From Zygnema cylindricum (lineage: Eukaryota > Streptophyta > Zygnematophyceae > Zygnematales > Zygnemataceae), in the NCBI GenBank assembly GCA_037447655.1, contig JBBHKE010003457.1, positions 250,001-260,307 on the forward strand: 10,307 nt of DNA, read 5' to 3'. The notes beneath the pieces are model-generated. The model was not told where the DNA came from and searched no databases. It saw only the letters and a program-made list of their open reading frames with translations. The translations under genes and the position numbers were made by a program. Below, piece by piece: positions 1 to 6,690 of the stretch. The stretch's first letter is position 1, and every line of letters starts with the position of its first letter.

Positions 1-249
1 AGGTAATACATGAAGTGTGTCGTACCATTGGAACCTCCCAATTACGACGCGTAACCTCGGAGTACAATGGGTAATGGCCAATGAACTTCCGTCGGCCAAT
101 TGTACCGACTGACGATCCTTTAGCACCACGAGAGGAAGTTTCAATCTTTTCACCGTCATCTCATTGATGAAATTCCCCGATGCACCGGAGTCCACCATGA
201 AACTAACTGCGCTCACTCCGATTCGACCTCGAAATATCAAAGGGTCTCC
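1..249 (-). CDS. pol: Start of pol: retropepsin-type aspartic protease, partial
   Basis: A second minus-strand frame is open from 249, just after a TGA at 250-252, to the window edge. It carries FMVDSGASGNFI, with the catalytic DSGA at 181-192, then a lysine-rich stretch and a VQLADGSSL segment followed by a beta-rich region, as in plant gypsy proteases. The enzyme would cut the Gag-Pol polyprotein in the particle. The frame is +1 relative to gag and overlaps it by 47 bases (203-249), so it could be reached by a +1 shift or have been separated from gag by a single-base change. It has no start codon of its own before the active site apart from the ATG at 198-196, which is too close to be a real start. 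No reverse transcriptase is reached before the window ends. Confidence 0.85.
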
Positions 250-1198
250 TCATGATGTTTAGTTTGCCCTTTTTGGAATTTTTCCGTTTTGGGCAATCTC
301 GGGCCATATGGTCCGGGGATCCGCATTGGAAGCATAAACCGTTTTGCTTCCTCCCTTGGAGCTCCTCTAGGGACAAGTTAGTGGTCTTGGCTTTGGTAGT
401 CTTTTTCTTTTTCCGCAGCACATTGACCACCTCCTTATCCTCATTAATTGCTCCGAGCTCCATGGGAGTCAGACCATCGTCGCGTCGACCTCCTCCGCCA
501 CTGCTCAACCCATAATGGTAGGGTCTACAAAAGGTAAAGTCTACCGAATCAGTACGTTCAGCAAACTGAATGATTGCCGAGAGGGTAGGAGGTGTACTTT
601 CCCTAGTTAGCCATTGCTCCACATCTCGACGAATGGATACCTTAAGCCCCTTCACGTAACGATCCACGACTTCATCCTCCGTCATCGTAGGTATTTGAAA
701 CTTCCACTCCAAAAACCTTGGTGTAAACTCCAACACTGAAGTTCATTGTTTCAATACTGCAATTTTATCTCTCGCAGCCTTAACCGTATTGACAGGTTGC
801 CAATAGTCGTGGAGGAGTTGGATGAATGGATCCCAAACAGTCAGCGTCTCATCGATTTCAACCATTTTCTTCCACCATGCTCCCGCTGCTCCTTTAAGAA
901 GACCACCAGCGGAGTGAATCTTCTCCCGATCTGGTTGACTAGGAAAATTTTGGAGATAATTCGCAAGGGAGAACAACCACGTGTCAAGGTTCTTATGCCT
1001 GGCCGGATCAAATTTGTCGAAAAGTCTTAACTTTGGTCTCCTTAAGTCTCTCTTTGCCCCTCCATGCGGACGTTCGTCAAGACGAGCTTCCAATGTTGTG
1101 ACGGTGTTGCTCACTTGCGCATTCTGTAATCTAAAGTTTTCTAGCTCCCGAAGAACTTGCGCAAATATTTCTGCGGTGGACACGCCGTAGTCCGCCAT
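203..1198 (-). pseudogene. gag: Retrotransposon Gag polyprotein, interrupted by an in-frame TGA
   Basis: Gag would build the virus-like particle and bind element RNA in the cytoplasm. The start ATG at 1198 lies 21 bases after the primer site in a good context (GCATGGC). Residues 1-151 contain KLRLFDKFD (56-64), TWLFSLANYL (73-82) and AGAWWKKM (105-112), the pattern of the plant retrotransposon gag/capsid domain. The frame then meets TGA at 743-745 and continues in the same frame without a gap for 179 more codons. The second part holds the end of the capsid domain (VVDRYVKGLK) and one zinc knuckle, CFQCGSPDHMARDC, a C-X2-C-X4-H-X4-C motif at 293-334, followed by a lysine-rich tail. The TGA is a point change within one reading frame rather than a gene boundary. 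A CGA-to-TGA transition (methylated CpG) is a plausible cause but unproven. The frame ends at TAG 203-205. Confidence 0.9.
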
Positions 1199-1219
1199 GC
1201 TGTCGAGTCATAAGGAGTA

Positions 1220-1231
1220 GCTCCGATACCA
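1220..1231 (-). other. Primer-binding site, initiator Met-tRNA type
   Basis: The minus strand reads TGGTATCGGAGC immediately inside the LTR, separated by a single base. The usual plant primer site matching the 3' end of initiator methionine tRNA is TGGTATCAGAGC, so 11 of 12 bases match, with G in place of A at position 8. It marks where minus-strand DNA synthesis would start, and confirms that the LTR at 1233-2810 is the 5' LTR. Confidence 0.85.
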
Positions 1232-1546
1232 GTGTAACAGGGACAAAATGCCAAAGTGCACAACGGAAGATACCCAGGACCTCCTCGTAGCAACAGCAAG
1301 ATCACACCACAAGGAGAAGTAAAAGGGGTAGCGCTTTATAACTCAGGAGAAGATTATAACATCCAGCGCTCGCTACTAAGGTTTACTCGAAAAGTCTGTC
1401 CCTTAACTAAGTTTGCCCGACTATTTAAGCTCACTAGTTGCTAGTCACTCTTGTACTGTACACTTACACACGTGGACCATCAAGGTCTTCCTAGCTCAAT
1501 CTCAAAACATCTTTCTAGAACTATACAATTCAATCTAAATTCCGCG

Positions 1547-1637
1547 GCGTTGCTATACTGCTACACTGCGTTGCTATGTTGCGCTCCTATACTGCGCTAC
1601 TATGCTGCTACGCTACTTAGTTGCTACGCTGCTAAGT
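1547..1637. repeat. CTGCTACGCTGC-like low-complexity array in the LTR
   Basis: The stretch is made of imperfect repeats of TGCTA, CTGCG and GCTACGCTGCTA words. A related array (TTGCTACGCTGCTATGTTGCGCT) lies near the other LTR end at 2696-2718. They share near-identical blocks such as GCTATGTTGCGCT. No coding or RNA gene is evident. Confidence 0.6.
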
Positions 1638-2499
1638 GAAACTCTGAGACCTCCATAAGTCCGCAGAGTGGATTACTTCCAAGAAGCCTCTAGGATAACC
1701 CTGACCCCTTTGTGTTTCAACAAAAATAACTGCCACTTTGGCAGACAATAACTCTCACCAGCTTCACCCCTGTGAAGGCAAGACTCCCCTGAGTCGATTG
1801 CAAAAAGAATCTCTGAATTTGCTCCCCTGAGTAGTAAGTTATGGAGGGTCAAAGTTGACCTTTTGTACAGAAGCTCTCTGGGAGAGAGGGTCCTATCTTC
1901 TAATTTTTCTAAGTCCTATCTCTCTCAAAGACTCTATCTACTGATGTACGGAACCAATCAGATTACTCCTCCGTACACAAAAGTACAGCTGCCGGTGTAC
2001 TTTCTGTACGGACACTGTACGACATGGCCTAAATGTCAACACGTAGTATGTCCGGATTCGCTCCCTTAATCCTCAGAGATGCCGTGATCAGATGTCATTC
2101 CGCCACGTGTCATCCGATGTGGCGATAACCACAAACCGCCGAAATCCTCTTCCGCAATCTCGACGTTAATTCCAGCCGTCCGATTAAATTCACATTTAGT
2201 CGTAGCCGTAATAAATACATGCGCGATATTTGTTTCATTAAAGAAATAAATGCGCGGTATTGATTTCTTATCCGTACCGTAATCTATACTTTTACATTAT
2301 TGGATCTATGTTTCCCGTAGACAGTTACAGTTAAATGAATTATCCTACCTGATAATGTTTAATTAATTATCAAACCATATAGTACGTAACACTAGTCTTA
2401 GAATTAACGGCTAAGGCTACCAACTACCGCTAATCTGCCGGCCGGTAGGTACCAGGATCAAATCCTGTAGCCAGCACATACCTTTTAGTAAATAAACCC

Positions 2500-2516
2500 C
2501 TAACTAATATATATTT
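2500..2516 (-). promoter_or_regulatory. Possible LTR TATA box
   Basis: The minus strand reads AAATATATATTAG, the clearest TATA-like run in the LTR, placed so that transcription would start roughly 300 bases inside the LTR and run toward gag. No initiator or poly(A) signal could be tied to it, so the call is tentative. Confidence 0.3.
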
Positions 2517-2810
2517 CCCGTAAACCTCTGGATAGCCTAGGTAGCCATGGCTCTAGCTCCATCTCCACTTTCTCAGTGACTGCGACAAGTTTGAGAGTTG
2601 GAGAGAGAAGTTAGAGGTAGACTGCCTAGGCTTCTTTCTATATTTCTATTTAGACCTAGAAAATACTTAAAATGGACCATTAATTTCTACACTAAGTTGC
2701 TACGCTGCTATGTTGCGCTGGTCTGGAATCGTAGCTGCGATGCTCTGACACCGCAACTATAGCAACCTAGTTGCTAGCCACTAAGTTCCCAACTCTGTAA
2801 CCCTGTTACA

Positions 2811-2815
2811 CGTCG
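2811..2815. repeat. Predicted 5-bp target site duplication of the retrotransposon (one side)
   Basis: CGTCG directly abuts the LTR end. The intact paralogous copy has the same CGTCG at 5071-5075, preceded by CTTCAAC. If the insertion made the usual 5-base duplication, CGTCG should also abut the far LTR to the left of the window. Only one side is visible, so this is a prediction. Confidence 0.6.
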
Positions 2816-3212
2816 CCTCCTTTCCCTTTCTTTCTTCTCCCAACTCTGTCTTCCCCTCCCTCTCTTGACTCAACAACTTCTCTTCACTAAAACCCCCACT
2901 TTTTTCCTCCTTGTCGCCCTCATCAAAAAGTATTAATTTTCTTTTTATATTTTTACATTTTTTCTCTACCTTTTCCCGTGCCTCACTTCCACCACCCTCT
3001 TCTACCGTCGCCTCTATCTCCCCCTCGTCTACACCCATTACCGTCTTTCCACCCTCATCCTCTAATGGAATATTTTCTCCCATACTCATCTCACTTTCTA
3101 CCGCCTCCCCCGTCCTTACATCTACCGATTCACCCCTTTCCCCCCTTCCTTCCTTTGATAAAATCCCCTCCTTTGCTACCTCATCCAAATTTGTCTCTTC
3201 CCTTCCTCCCCC

Positions 3213-3302
3213 AACCGGTGTCAATCCTTCCACCTCTACCTCTTCTCGCACCTCCCCAACCGGTGTCAATCCTTCCACCTCTACCAATTCTCGCACCTCC
3301 CT
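3213..3302 (-). repeat. 45-bp in-frame tandem duplication in copy A
   Basis: The block containing AACCGGTGTCAATCCTTCC occurs at 3213 and again at 3258, exactly 45 bases (15 codons) apart. It encodes two copies of EVREEVEVEGLTPV. A third related copy at about 3399 belongs to a 186-base larger repeat spacing (3181 to 3367). Copy B has only one copy of this block. Both expansion sizes are multiples of three. Confidence 0.8.
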
Positions 3303-3652
3303 TTCATACTCCCTCCCCTCCGTCGGCTCCCTTCCCTCCTCCGGTAAAATTCCCTTCTTTTTTACCTCATCCAAATTTGTCTCTTCCCTTCCTCCCCCAA
3401 ACCGGTGTCAATCCTTCTACCTCTACCTCTTCTCTCACCTCCCTTTCATGCTCCCTCCCCTCCGGCGGCACCCGACCGATTTGTATCGAAAGTATGTGTC
3501 GTCGCCCCTATGTTTCTCAATTTGGCAACCTGGCCCTTCCACCACCGACTTGCTTTTTGGTATTCTTCAACGAAAAGAAATGAAAAAAAAAACAAAACAT
3601 AACAGTCCTAATTCATATAAAAAAATTATATATATCATATAAAATTTGGTTC

Positions 3653-3800
3653 AGCGACGACCTGTTGTCGTCGCTAAAGTCAGCGACCATTGTTGGTCGT
3701 CGCTATTCACTTATCTAGAGCCATTTCAAGACTCAACGACGACAAATTATCGTCGCTGATTCAGTGACGACAGATTGTCGTCACTGATTCAGTGACGAGT
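3653..3800. repeat. Cluster of GCGACGAC/GTCGTCGC hairpins
   Basis: Four inverted repeats lie in a row. 3653-3675 has 9-base arms AGCGACGAC/GTCGTCGCT and a 5-base spacer. 3682-3704 has AGCGACCA paired with TGGTCGTCGCT, with a 3-base bulge. 3735-3757 has imperfect arms around AACGACGA/TCGTCGCT. 3761-3787 has perfect 12-base arms TCAGTGACGACA/TGTCGTCACTGA with a 3-base spacer. A fifth half-arm, TTCAGTGACGA, follows at 3789-3799. Short repeated inverted motifs like these resemble subterminal repeats of plant CACTA transposons, but no CACTA terminus flanks this cluster. On the minus strand it falls between a plausible donor (3918) and a plausible acceptor (about 3568), so it may be intronic. Confidence 0.85.
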
Positions 3801-3918
3801 TGAAGACGTCGCAATGTCAAACATACCACAAGTGACAAAAAAAATGTTAAACAAGTAAGTGAGTGGGTGAAACATGGGAAGTGATATAGTGGAGTAAGCG
3901 TTAGTAAAAAATACATAC

Positions 3919-5012
3919 CAATTACCGTTTTTTTTTTCGACAATGCCCGTGTGAGCCTCATCAATTGCTCTCGATCCGCTCTTATTTGTTCTTGTTGAGC
4001 CGCTAATTGTTGACTGAGTGTCGTGATTATTAAAGGCAAATCCTCTCCTCTCGGAGGTTAAGGTGGCCTAATCATTGGCGGAACCCTTTGTATTTCCCAA
4101 AGGCGAGAGCGTGGCACTCTGACATTGCGACATTTTTGCAATATCGTCGTACGAGCATCTCGGAGAGAAAGTACCTCGGGAGTTACTCGACAATATTTTA
4201 GGATGTTGTATAACCGGGGATCCCACGGATGATGATGACGTAGCAACTCCTGGACATTCACCCGAAAACTGTCCTCCCCACGAACAGCCCACGTTAACCA
4301 GGGATCCGCCGGATAAAATTGCCTTATGTGGGCAAAGGCTGAGCCTCGGTCCTCAAGCGAGATAAACAACCATGTTGGATGTGCGGTGACATCGGCGGGG
4401 ATGTCAAGAATTTACGGAAAAGGACTCGCTTTTGGGTTTAGGGGTCGGGGTTCACCATACCTCCAATGTTCCGGCCATTCGGCAACCGAAATATAATGTT
4501 CAGGTCGAGACACGAAGCTGTCCATTTCCTCCCCTCCCGTGGGAGGAGGAAAATACCAATCGCGATGCTCAACCGTGTATGGAGGTTGAGGATGTGGTGG
4601 AGCCATTACACTGGCTCTCTCCCTATTCGGCGTGGCAGGCGCCCCGAACACGTCGTCGTCATCATCAAATTCCTCCTCACGTTGTTTTTCCTCACTATCC
4701 GGGGTTTGTTCGTCCTCGGTGGTGGGATCATCCTCGTTTTTCCACACCATGATGTCGCTGGGTTCCAAAATTTCGGGTTCGGGCTTGTCTTTCGACGGTT
4801 CTTCACCATCCTCGATGCTCTCGTCCCTATTCGAAGACCACGGGACGTATAATTTGTCATTGTCATATTTCACTTTACGCTTACCCTTTGCTCTCTCCTT
4901 CTTCCTAGCAATCTTTGTCCGTGCGTCAATCCCCCCACCTTTCTCGACGGTCGCCTCTCCCCCCACTCCTTCCTCCTCCACGGTCTCACAAAACCCTATT
5001 GATTTTTTTTTA
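3919..5012 (-). pseudogene. Unknown transposon-like protein, C-terminal region with two in-frame TAA codons
   Basis: One minus-strand frame stays coding-like from about 5012 to 3919, broken only by TAA at 4412-4414 and TAA at 4058-4060. I do not recognise the family. Order along the protein: an acidic module (GGEATVEKGGGIDARTK) followed by a basic KKERAKGKRK stretch; an acidic region with five consecutive Asp residues; a proline-rich part (MAPPHPQPPYTVEH); an aromatic segment (ISVAEWPEHWRYGEPRP). After the first stop come LDIPADVTAHPTWLF and a globular-looking part (DPWLTWAVRGEDSF, DPRLYNILKYCRVTPEVLS). After the second stop comes a Gln-rich predicted coiled coil (LSQQLAAQQEQIRADREQL). Proline-rich sequence on both sides of the second stop and unbroken composition across the first favour point nonsense changes over real ends. 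The coding part ends at a good donor, G|GTATGT, at 3918. A C-terminal coiled coil is common in TNPA-like plant transposon proteins, but no signature establishes that. Confidence 0.6.
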
Positions 5013-5615
5013 TTATCCTTCTTTTTGTACCTAATCTTCCCCTAACCTCACTCGACCTACCCTCTTCAACCGTCGCCTCCTTTCCCTTTCTTTCCTCTCC
5101 CAACTCTGTCTTCCCCTCCCTCTCTTCACTCAACAACTTCTCTTCCCTAAAACCCCCACTTTTTTCCTCCTCGTCGCCCTCATCAAAAAGTATTAATTTT
5201 CTTTTTATTTTTTTACATTTTTTCTCTACCTTTTCCCGTGCCTCACTTCCCTCACCCTCTTCTACCGTCGCCTCTATCTCCCCCCCGTCTACACCCATTA
5301 CCGTCTTTCCACCCTCATCCTCTAATGGACTTTTTTCTCCCATACTCATCTCACTTTCTACCGCCTCCCCCCTCCTCACATCTACCGATTCACCCCTTTC
5401 CCCCCTTCCTTCCTCTGATAAAATCCCCTCTTTTGCTACCTCATCCAAATTTGTCTCTTCCCTTCCTCCCTCAACCGGTGTCAATCCTTCCACCTCTACC
5501 TCTTCTCTCACCTCCCTTTCATACTCCCTCCCCTCCGGCGCCACCCAACCGCTTTGTAGCAAAGTGGCCGCCTCCCTTTCTCTCGGGAATTCCTCCGCCT
5601 TACCCCTTACTCATA
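4996..5615 (-). CDS. Acidic repeat protein segment (copy B), unknown function
   Basis: The minus-strand frame opens after a TGA near 5616 and ends at TAG 4996-4998. No ATG starts it convincingly, so it is probably an internal exon. It is Glu/Gly/Lys-rich and low in aromatics, with repeated blocks: REYEREVREEVEVEGLTPV, TNLDEVAKEGILSEEGR, EIEATVEEGEGSEAREK, then a basic KKIKRKLILFDEG, then EEKLLSEEREGKTELGEE and again KEATVEEGRSSEVRG. The EATVEEG...R.K..KK.K..KRK module recurs a third time just downstream (4919-4970) in the next frame. The two frames meet at a run of nine A on the minus strand (3-to-11 of 5001-5011), so a single-base length change there would explain the break. Copy A at 2811-3494 is its close duplicate. 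It is probably a disordered charged linker of the same protein as the downstream region. Confidence 0.55.
5071..5566 (-). repeat. Copy B of the duplicated segment (pair of 2811-3494)
   Basis: From 5071 the sequence matches 2811 onward at a constant offset of 2260 for about 400 bases without an indel, with roughly 16 substitutions by eye. Copy A then carries 186 extra bases from in-frame tandem expansions plus one single-base insertion, after which the offset is 2073 and similarity continues to about 5566/3494. The left part of copy B (5031-5070) has no partner in the window, because the retrotransposon sits at that point in copy A. Confidence 0.9.
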
Positions 5616-5764
5616 TCATGGTTTTCTGGACATCTTTTCCCTCTCTACCCCCCTCGGTGTTTGCCTTTCCCTTGTGGGGTTTTCTCTCCCCACTCCATCC
5701 CTTCGTACCTCTTCCGTTTGTACTATTGGCCGACGTGGTAGATTACGCAGAGGTAATGGAGGGT

Positions 5765-5799
5765 AGCGACAATGATACGGCAAGACACAATGCTGTCGC
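5765..5799. repeat. Decayed hairpin of the GCGACGAC family
   Basis: AGCGACA at 5765-5771 pairs with TGTCGCC near 5793-5799 across a long spacer. The minus-strand sequence just upstream, TTTTTTTGTCACCTGTGG (about 5835-5855), resembles TTTTTTTTGTCACTTGTGG next to the hairpin cluster at 3830-3850. This supports a shared origin of the two non-coding segments. Confidence 0.45.
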
Positions 5800-5965
5800 C
5801 TATATGACAAGTTGCTGCCCTCCATGTAAATTAGCCACAGGTGACAAAAAAATGAAAAAAAAGAGGCGGCTACACAAAAGGATGAGAGAATATAGGAGTT
5901 TGTCTTAAAAATGACAGGTCGTACGTAAAAATAATGCATGAGGTTTTAACGCATTATGTGCTTTG

Positions 5966-6265
5966 AAATATACTTACAGATTGTATTGTTTGCGACGGCA
6001 CGAAGTCGTCGCTAAACCAATCAGTTTGAGCATTCCAACAGTGTGATGACGAAACGAAATTAGGAGATGTCGCGGTTCACTGCTTGGAAGATTCCAAGAG
6101 TGGCAACGACGTGCAAAATACACTTACAGACTGTGTGGTCCGCGACAAAGGAAAGTCGTCGTGTCTCTAATTTTTTTGGATAATCCAACAGTTCGACGAC
6201 GAAAGTGAATAAAAAAATCACGCGGTTTAATGATTCCGCGATTCCAACAATGGGACAAAGACAAA
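5966..6265 (-). repeat. 150-bp tandem duplication carrying hairpin motif and splice-donor-like site
   Basis: Two units, 5966-6115 and 6116-6265, are aligned at a period of exactly 150 bases. AAATAYACTTACAG is at 5966 and 6116, CGCGGTT at 6071 and 6221, and ATTCCAA plus a CGACGAC-type motif occur in each. Divergence between units is high (clearly old). The first unit holds an 8-base hairpin, GCGACGGC/GTCGTCGC, at 5992-6012; in the second it is eroded. In each unit the minus strand carries CTGTAAGT, a consensus plant donor, with the intron starting at 5977 and 6127. A more degenerate third unit may follow to about 6300. Open frames through it show no recognisable protein. Confidence 0.75.
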
Positions 6266-6363
6266 GCCTCGTCGACCATACGAAGGTTCATACTTATTGT
6301 ACTAACTAAAGACAAAAAATTAAAATATGCTCGGTATTGTAGTTTGTCACTTTTATCGTTGTC

Positions 6364-6384
6364 GCGACGACGAATTGTCGTCGC
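6364..6384. repeat. Perfect GCGACGAC/GTCGTCGC hairpin
   Basis: 8-base arms with a 5-base spacer (GAATT), the same architecture as the hairpin at 3653-3675. It lies inside the probable first intron of the minus-strand gene whose exon 1 is at 6691-7090. Confidence 0.8.
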
Positions 6385-6461
6385 CAGTTCGATTTCTTCA
6401 TCCACGCGTCGGCGCTTTGATGTGGCCGCCTGCTAAACATATCAGTATGTTACAACCACAA

Positions 6462-6482
6462 GCGACGACACGCTGTCGTCGG
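6462..6482. repeat. Hairpin CGACGACA/TGTCGTCG
   Basis: 8-base perfect arms (6463-6470 and 6474-6481) with a 3-base spacer CGC, the same arm sequence and spacer length as the 12-base hairpin at 3761-3787. It also lies in the probable intron. Confidence 0.8.
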
Positions 6483-6690
6483 TGTTTCACGACGGTGCAC
6501 GAGGATCCAACAAAACAACATTAAAAAAATGTGGTGGGGGCGAGGAAAAAATATATATTAATTGAAACGAACACATAAAGGTAGAGGTAAACAAAATGTC
6601 ACATTATAAGCGAATACTATATTGAGACACACAATGTAAGCAGCAGTTAAAACTCATGTAAGGTAAGAATAAAAAGGTAATATTGCTTAC
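6483..6690 (-). other. Probable intron sequence, 5' end of intron 1
   Basis: The minus strand leaves exon 1 at ACAA|GTAAGC (donor G at 6690) and becomes AT-rich with no sustained coding frame, consistent with intron. No matching acceptor can be chosen with confidence before the copy B coding region. Confidence 0.5.

Larger units (their letters stand above)
1..2810 (-). mobile_element. Ty3/gypsy-like LTR retrotransposon, 5' part (continues off the left edge)
   Basis: Reading the minus strand from 2810 downward, the order is LTR (2810-1233), one spacer base, primer-binding site (1231-1220), a 21-base leader, gag (from 1198) with a CCHC zinc knuckle, and an aspartic protease with a DSGA motif running off the window at base 1. 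That is the standard order of a Ty3/gypsy-type element. The gag type, with AGAWW in the capsid region and a single CCHC knuckle, supports gypsy over copia. Reverse transcriptase, RNase H, integrase and the 3' LTR would lie to the left and are not visible, so the superfamily call rests on gag and protease only. An in-frame stop in gag and a frame change before protease suggest this copy is decayed. Confidence 0.9.
1233..2810 (-). repeat. 5' LTR of the retrotransposon (1578 bp)
   Basis: The two borders are perfect 10-base inverted repeats: TGTAACAGGG at 1233-1242 and CCCTGTTACA at 2801-2810. They have the TG...CA ends required of an LTR. The inner border lies one base from the primer-binding site. 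The outer border is where homology between copy A and copy B begins, which fixes it independently. There is no convincing gene inside; short open frames are chance. The LTR includes CTGCTACGCTGC-like low-complexity stretches near both ends. The second LTR lies outside the window, so LTR-to-LTR identity and insertion age cannot be read here. Confidence 0.92.
2811..3567 (-). pseudogene. Copy A: exon-like fragment with YQKASRWW motif and acidic repeats, cut by the LTR insertion
   Basis: I do not recognise the protein. On the minus strand a pyrimidine-rich tract (3577-3597) ends in TTCGTTGAAG, a plausible splice acceptor at about 3568. The following frame reads YQKASRWWKGQVAKL, then becomes glycine-rich and stops at 3446-3448. 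The homologous acidic frame (EGREHEREVREEVEVEG) is in another phase, so there is at least one frame change near 3470-3500. A further extra A in the run at 3399-3401 changes the frame again. Below that, an open stretch of Glu/Gly/Lys repeats (EVEGLTPV, TNLDEVAKEGILS, IEATVEEGGGSEAREK, KIKRKLILFDEGDKEE-like) runs until the LTR border at 2810, where the protein is cut. It is about 96% identical to copy B over the first 400 bases, by eye. The downstream part should lie beyond the retrotransposon, off-window. Confidence 0.7.

Noticed and set aside
2409-2473. tRNA-like fold in the LTR (GGCTA...TAGCC with CAGG-ATCAAAT-CCTG arm)
   Set aside because: Only about 65 bases, no A-box-like D arm, no proper anticodon arm, and the T-loop lacks the TTC start.
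2911-3642. Long plus-strand Ser/Pro/Leu-rich open frames (also 4432-5045 and 5238-5741)
   Set aside because: They are antisense reflections of the purine-rich minus-strand acidic repeats. They show no domain, and their length follows from composition.
4058-4414. TAA read as glutamine (ulvophyte-type code)
   Set aside because: Both in-frame TAA codons would fit Gln, but the gag interruption is TGA and the gag-protease step is a frame change. Ordinary decay explains all of them.
5966-6265. CRISPR-like array
   Set aside because: There are only two long diverged tandem units, without uniform short repeats and unique spacers, in a eukaryotic context.
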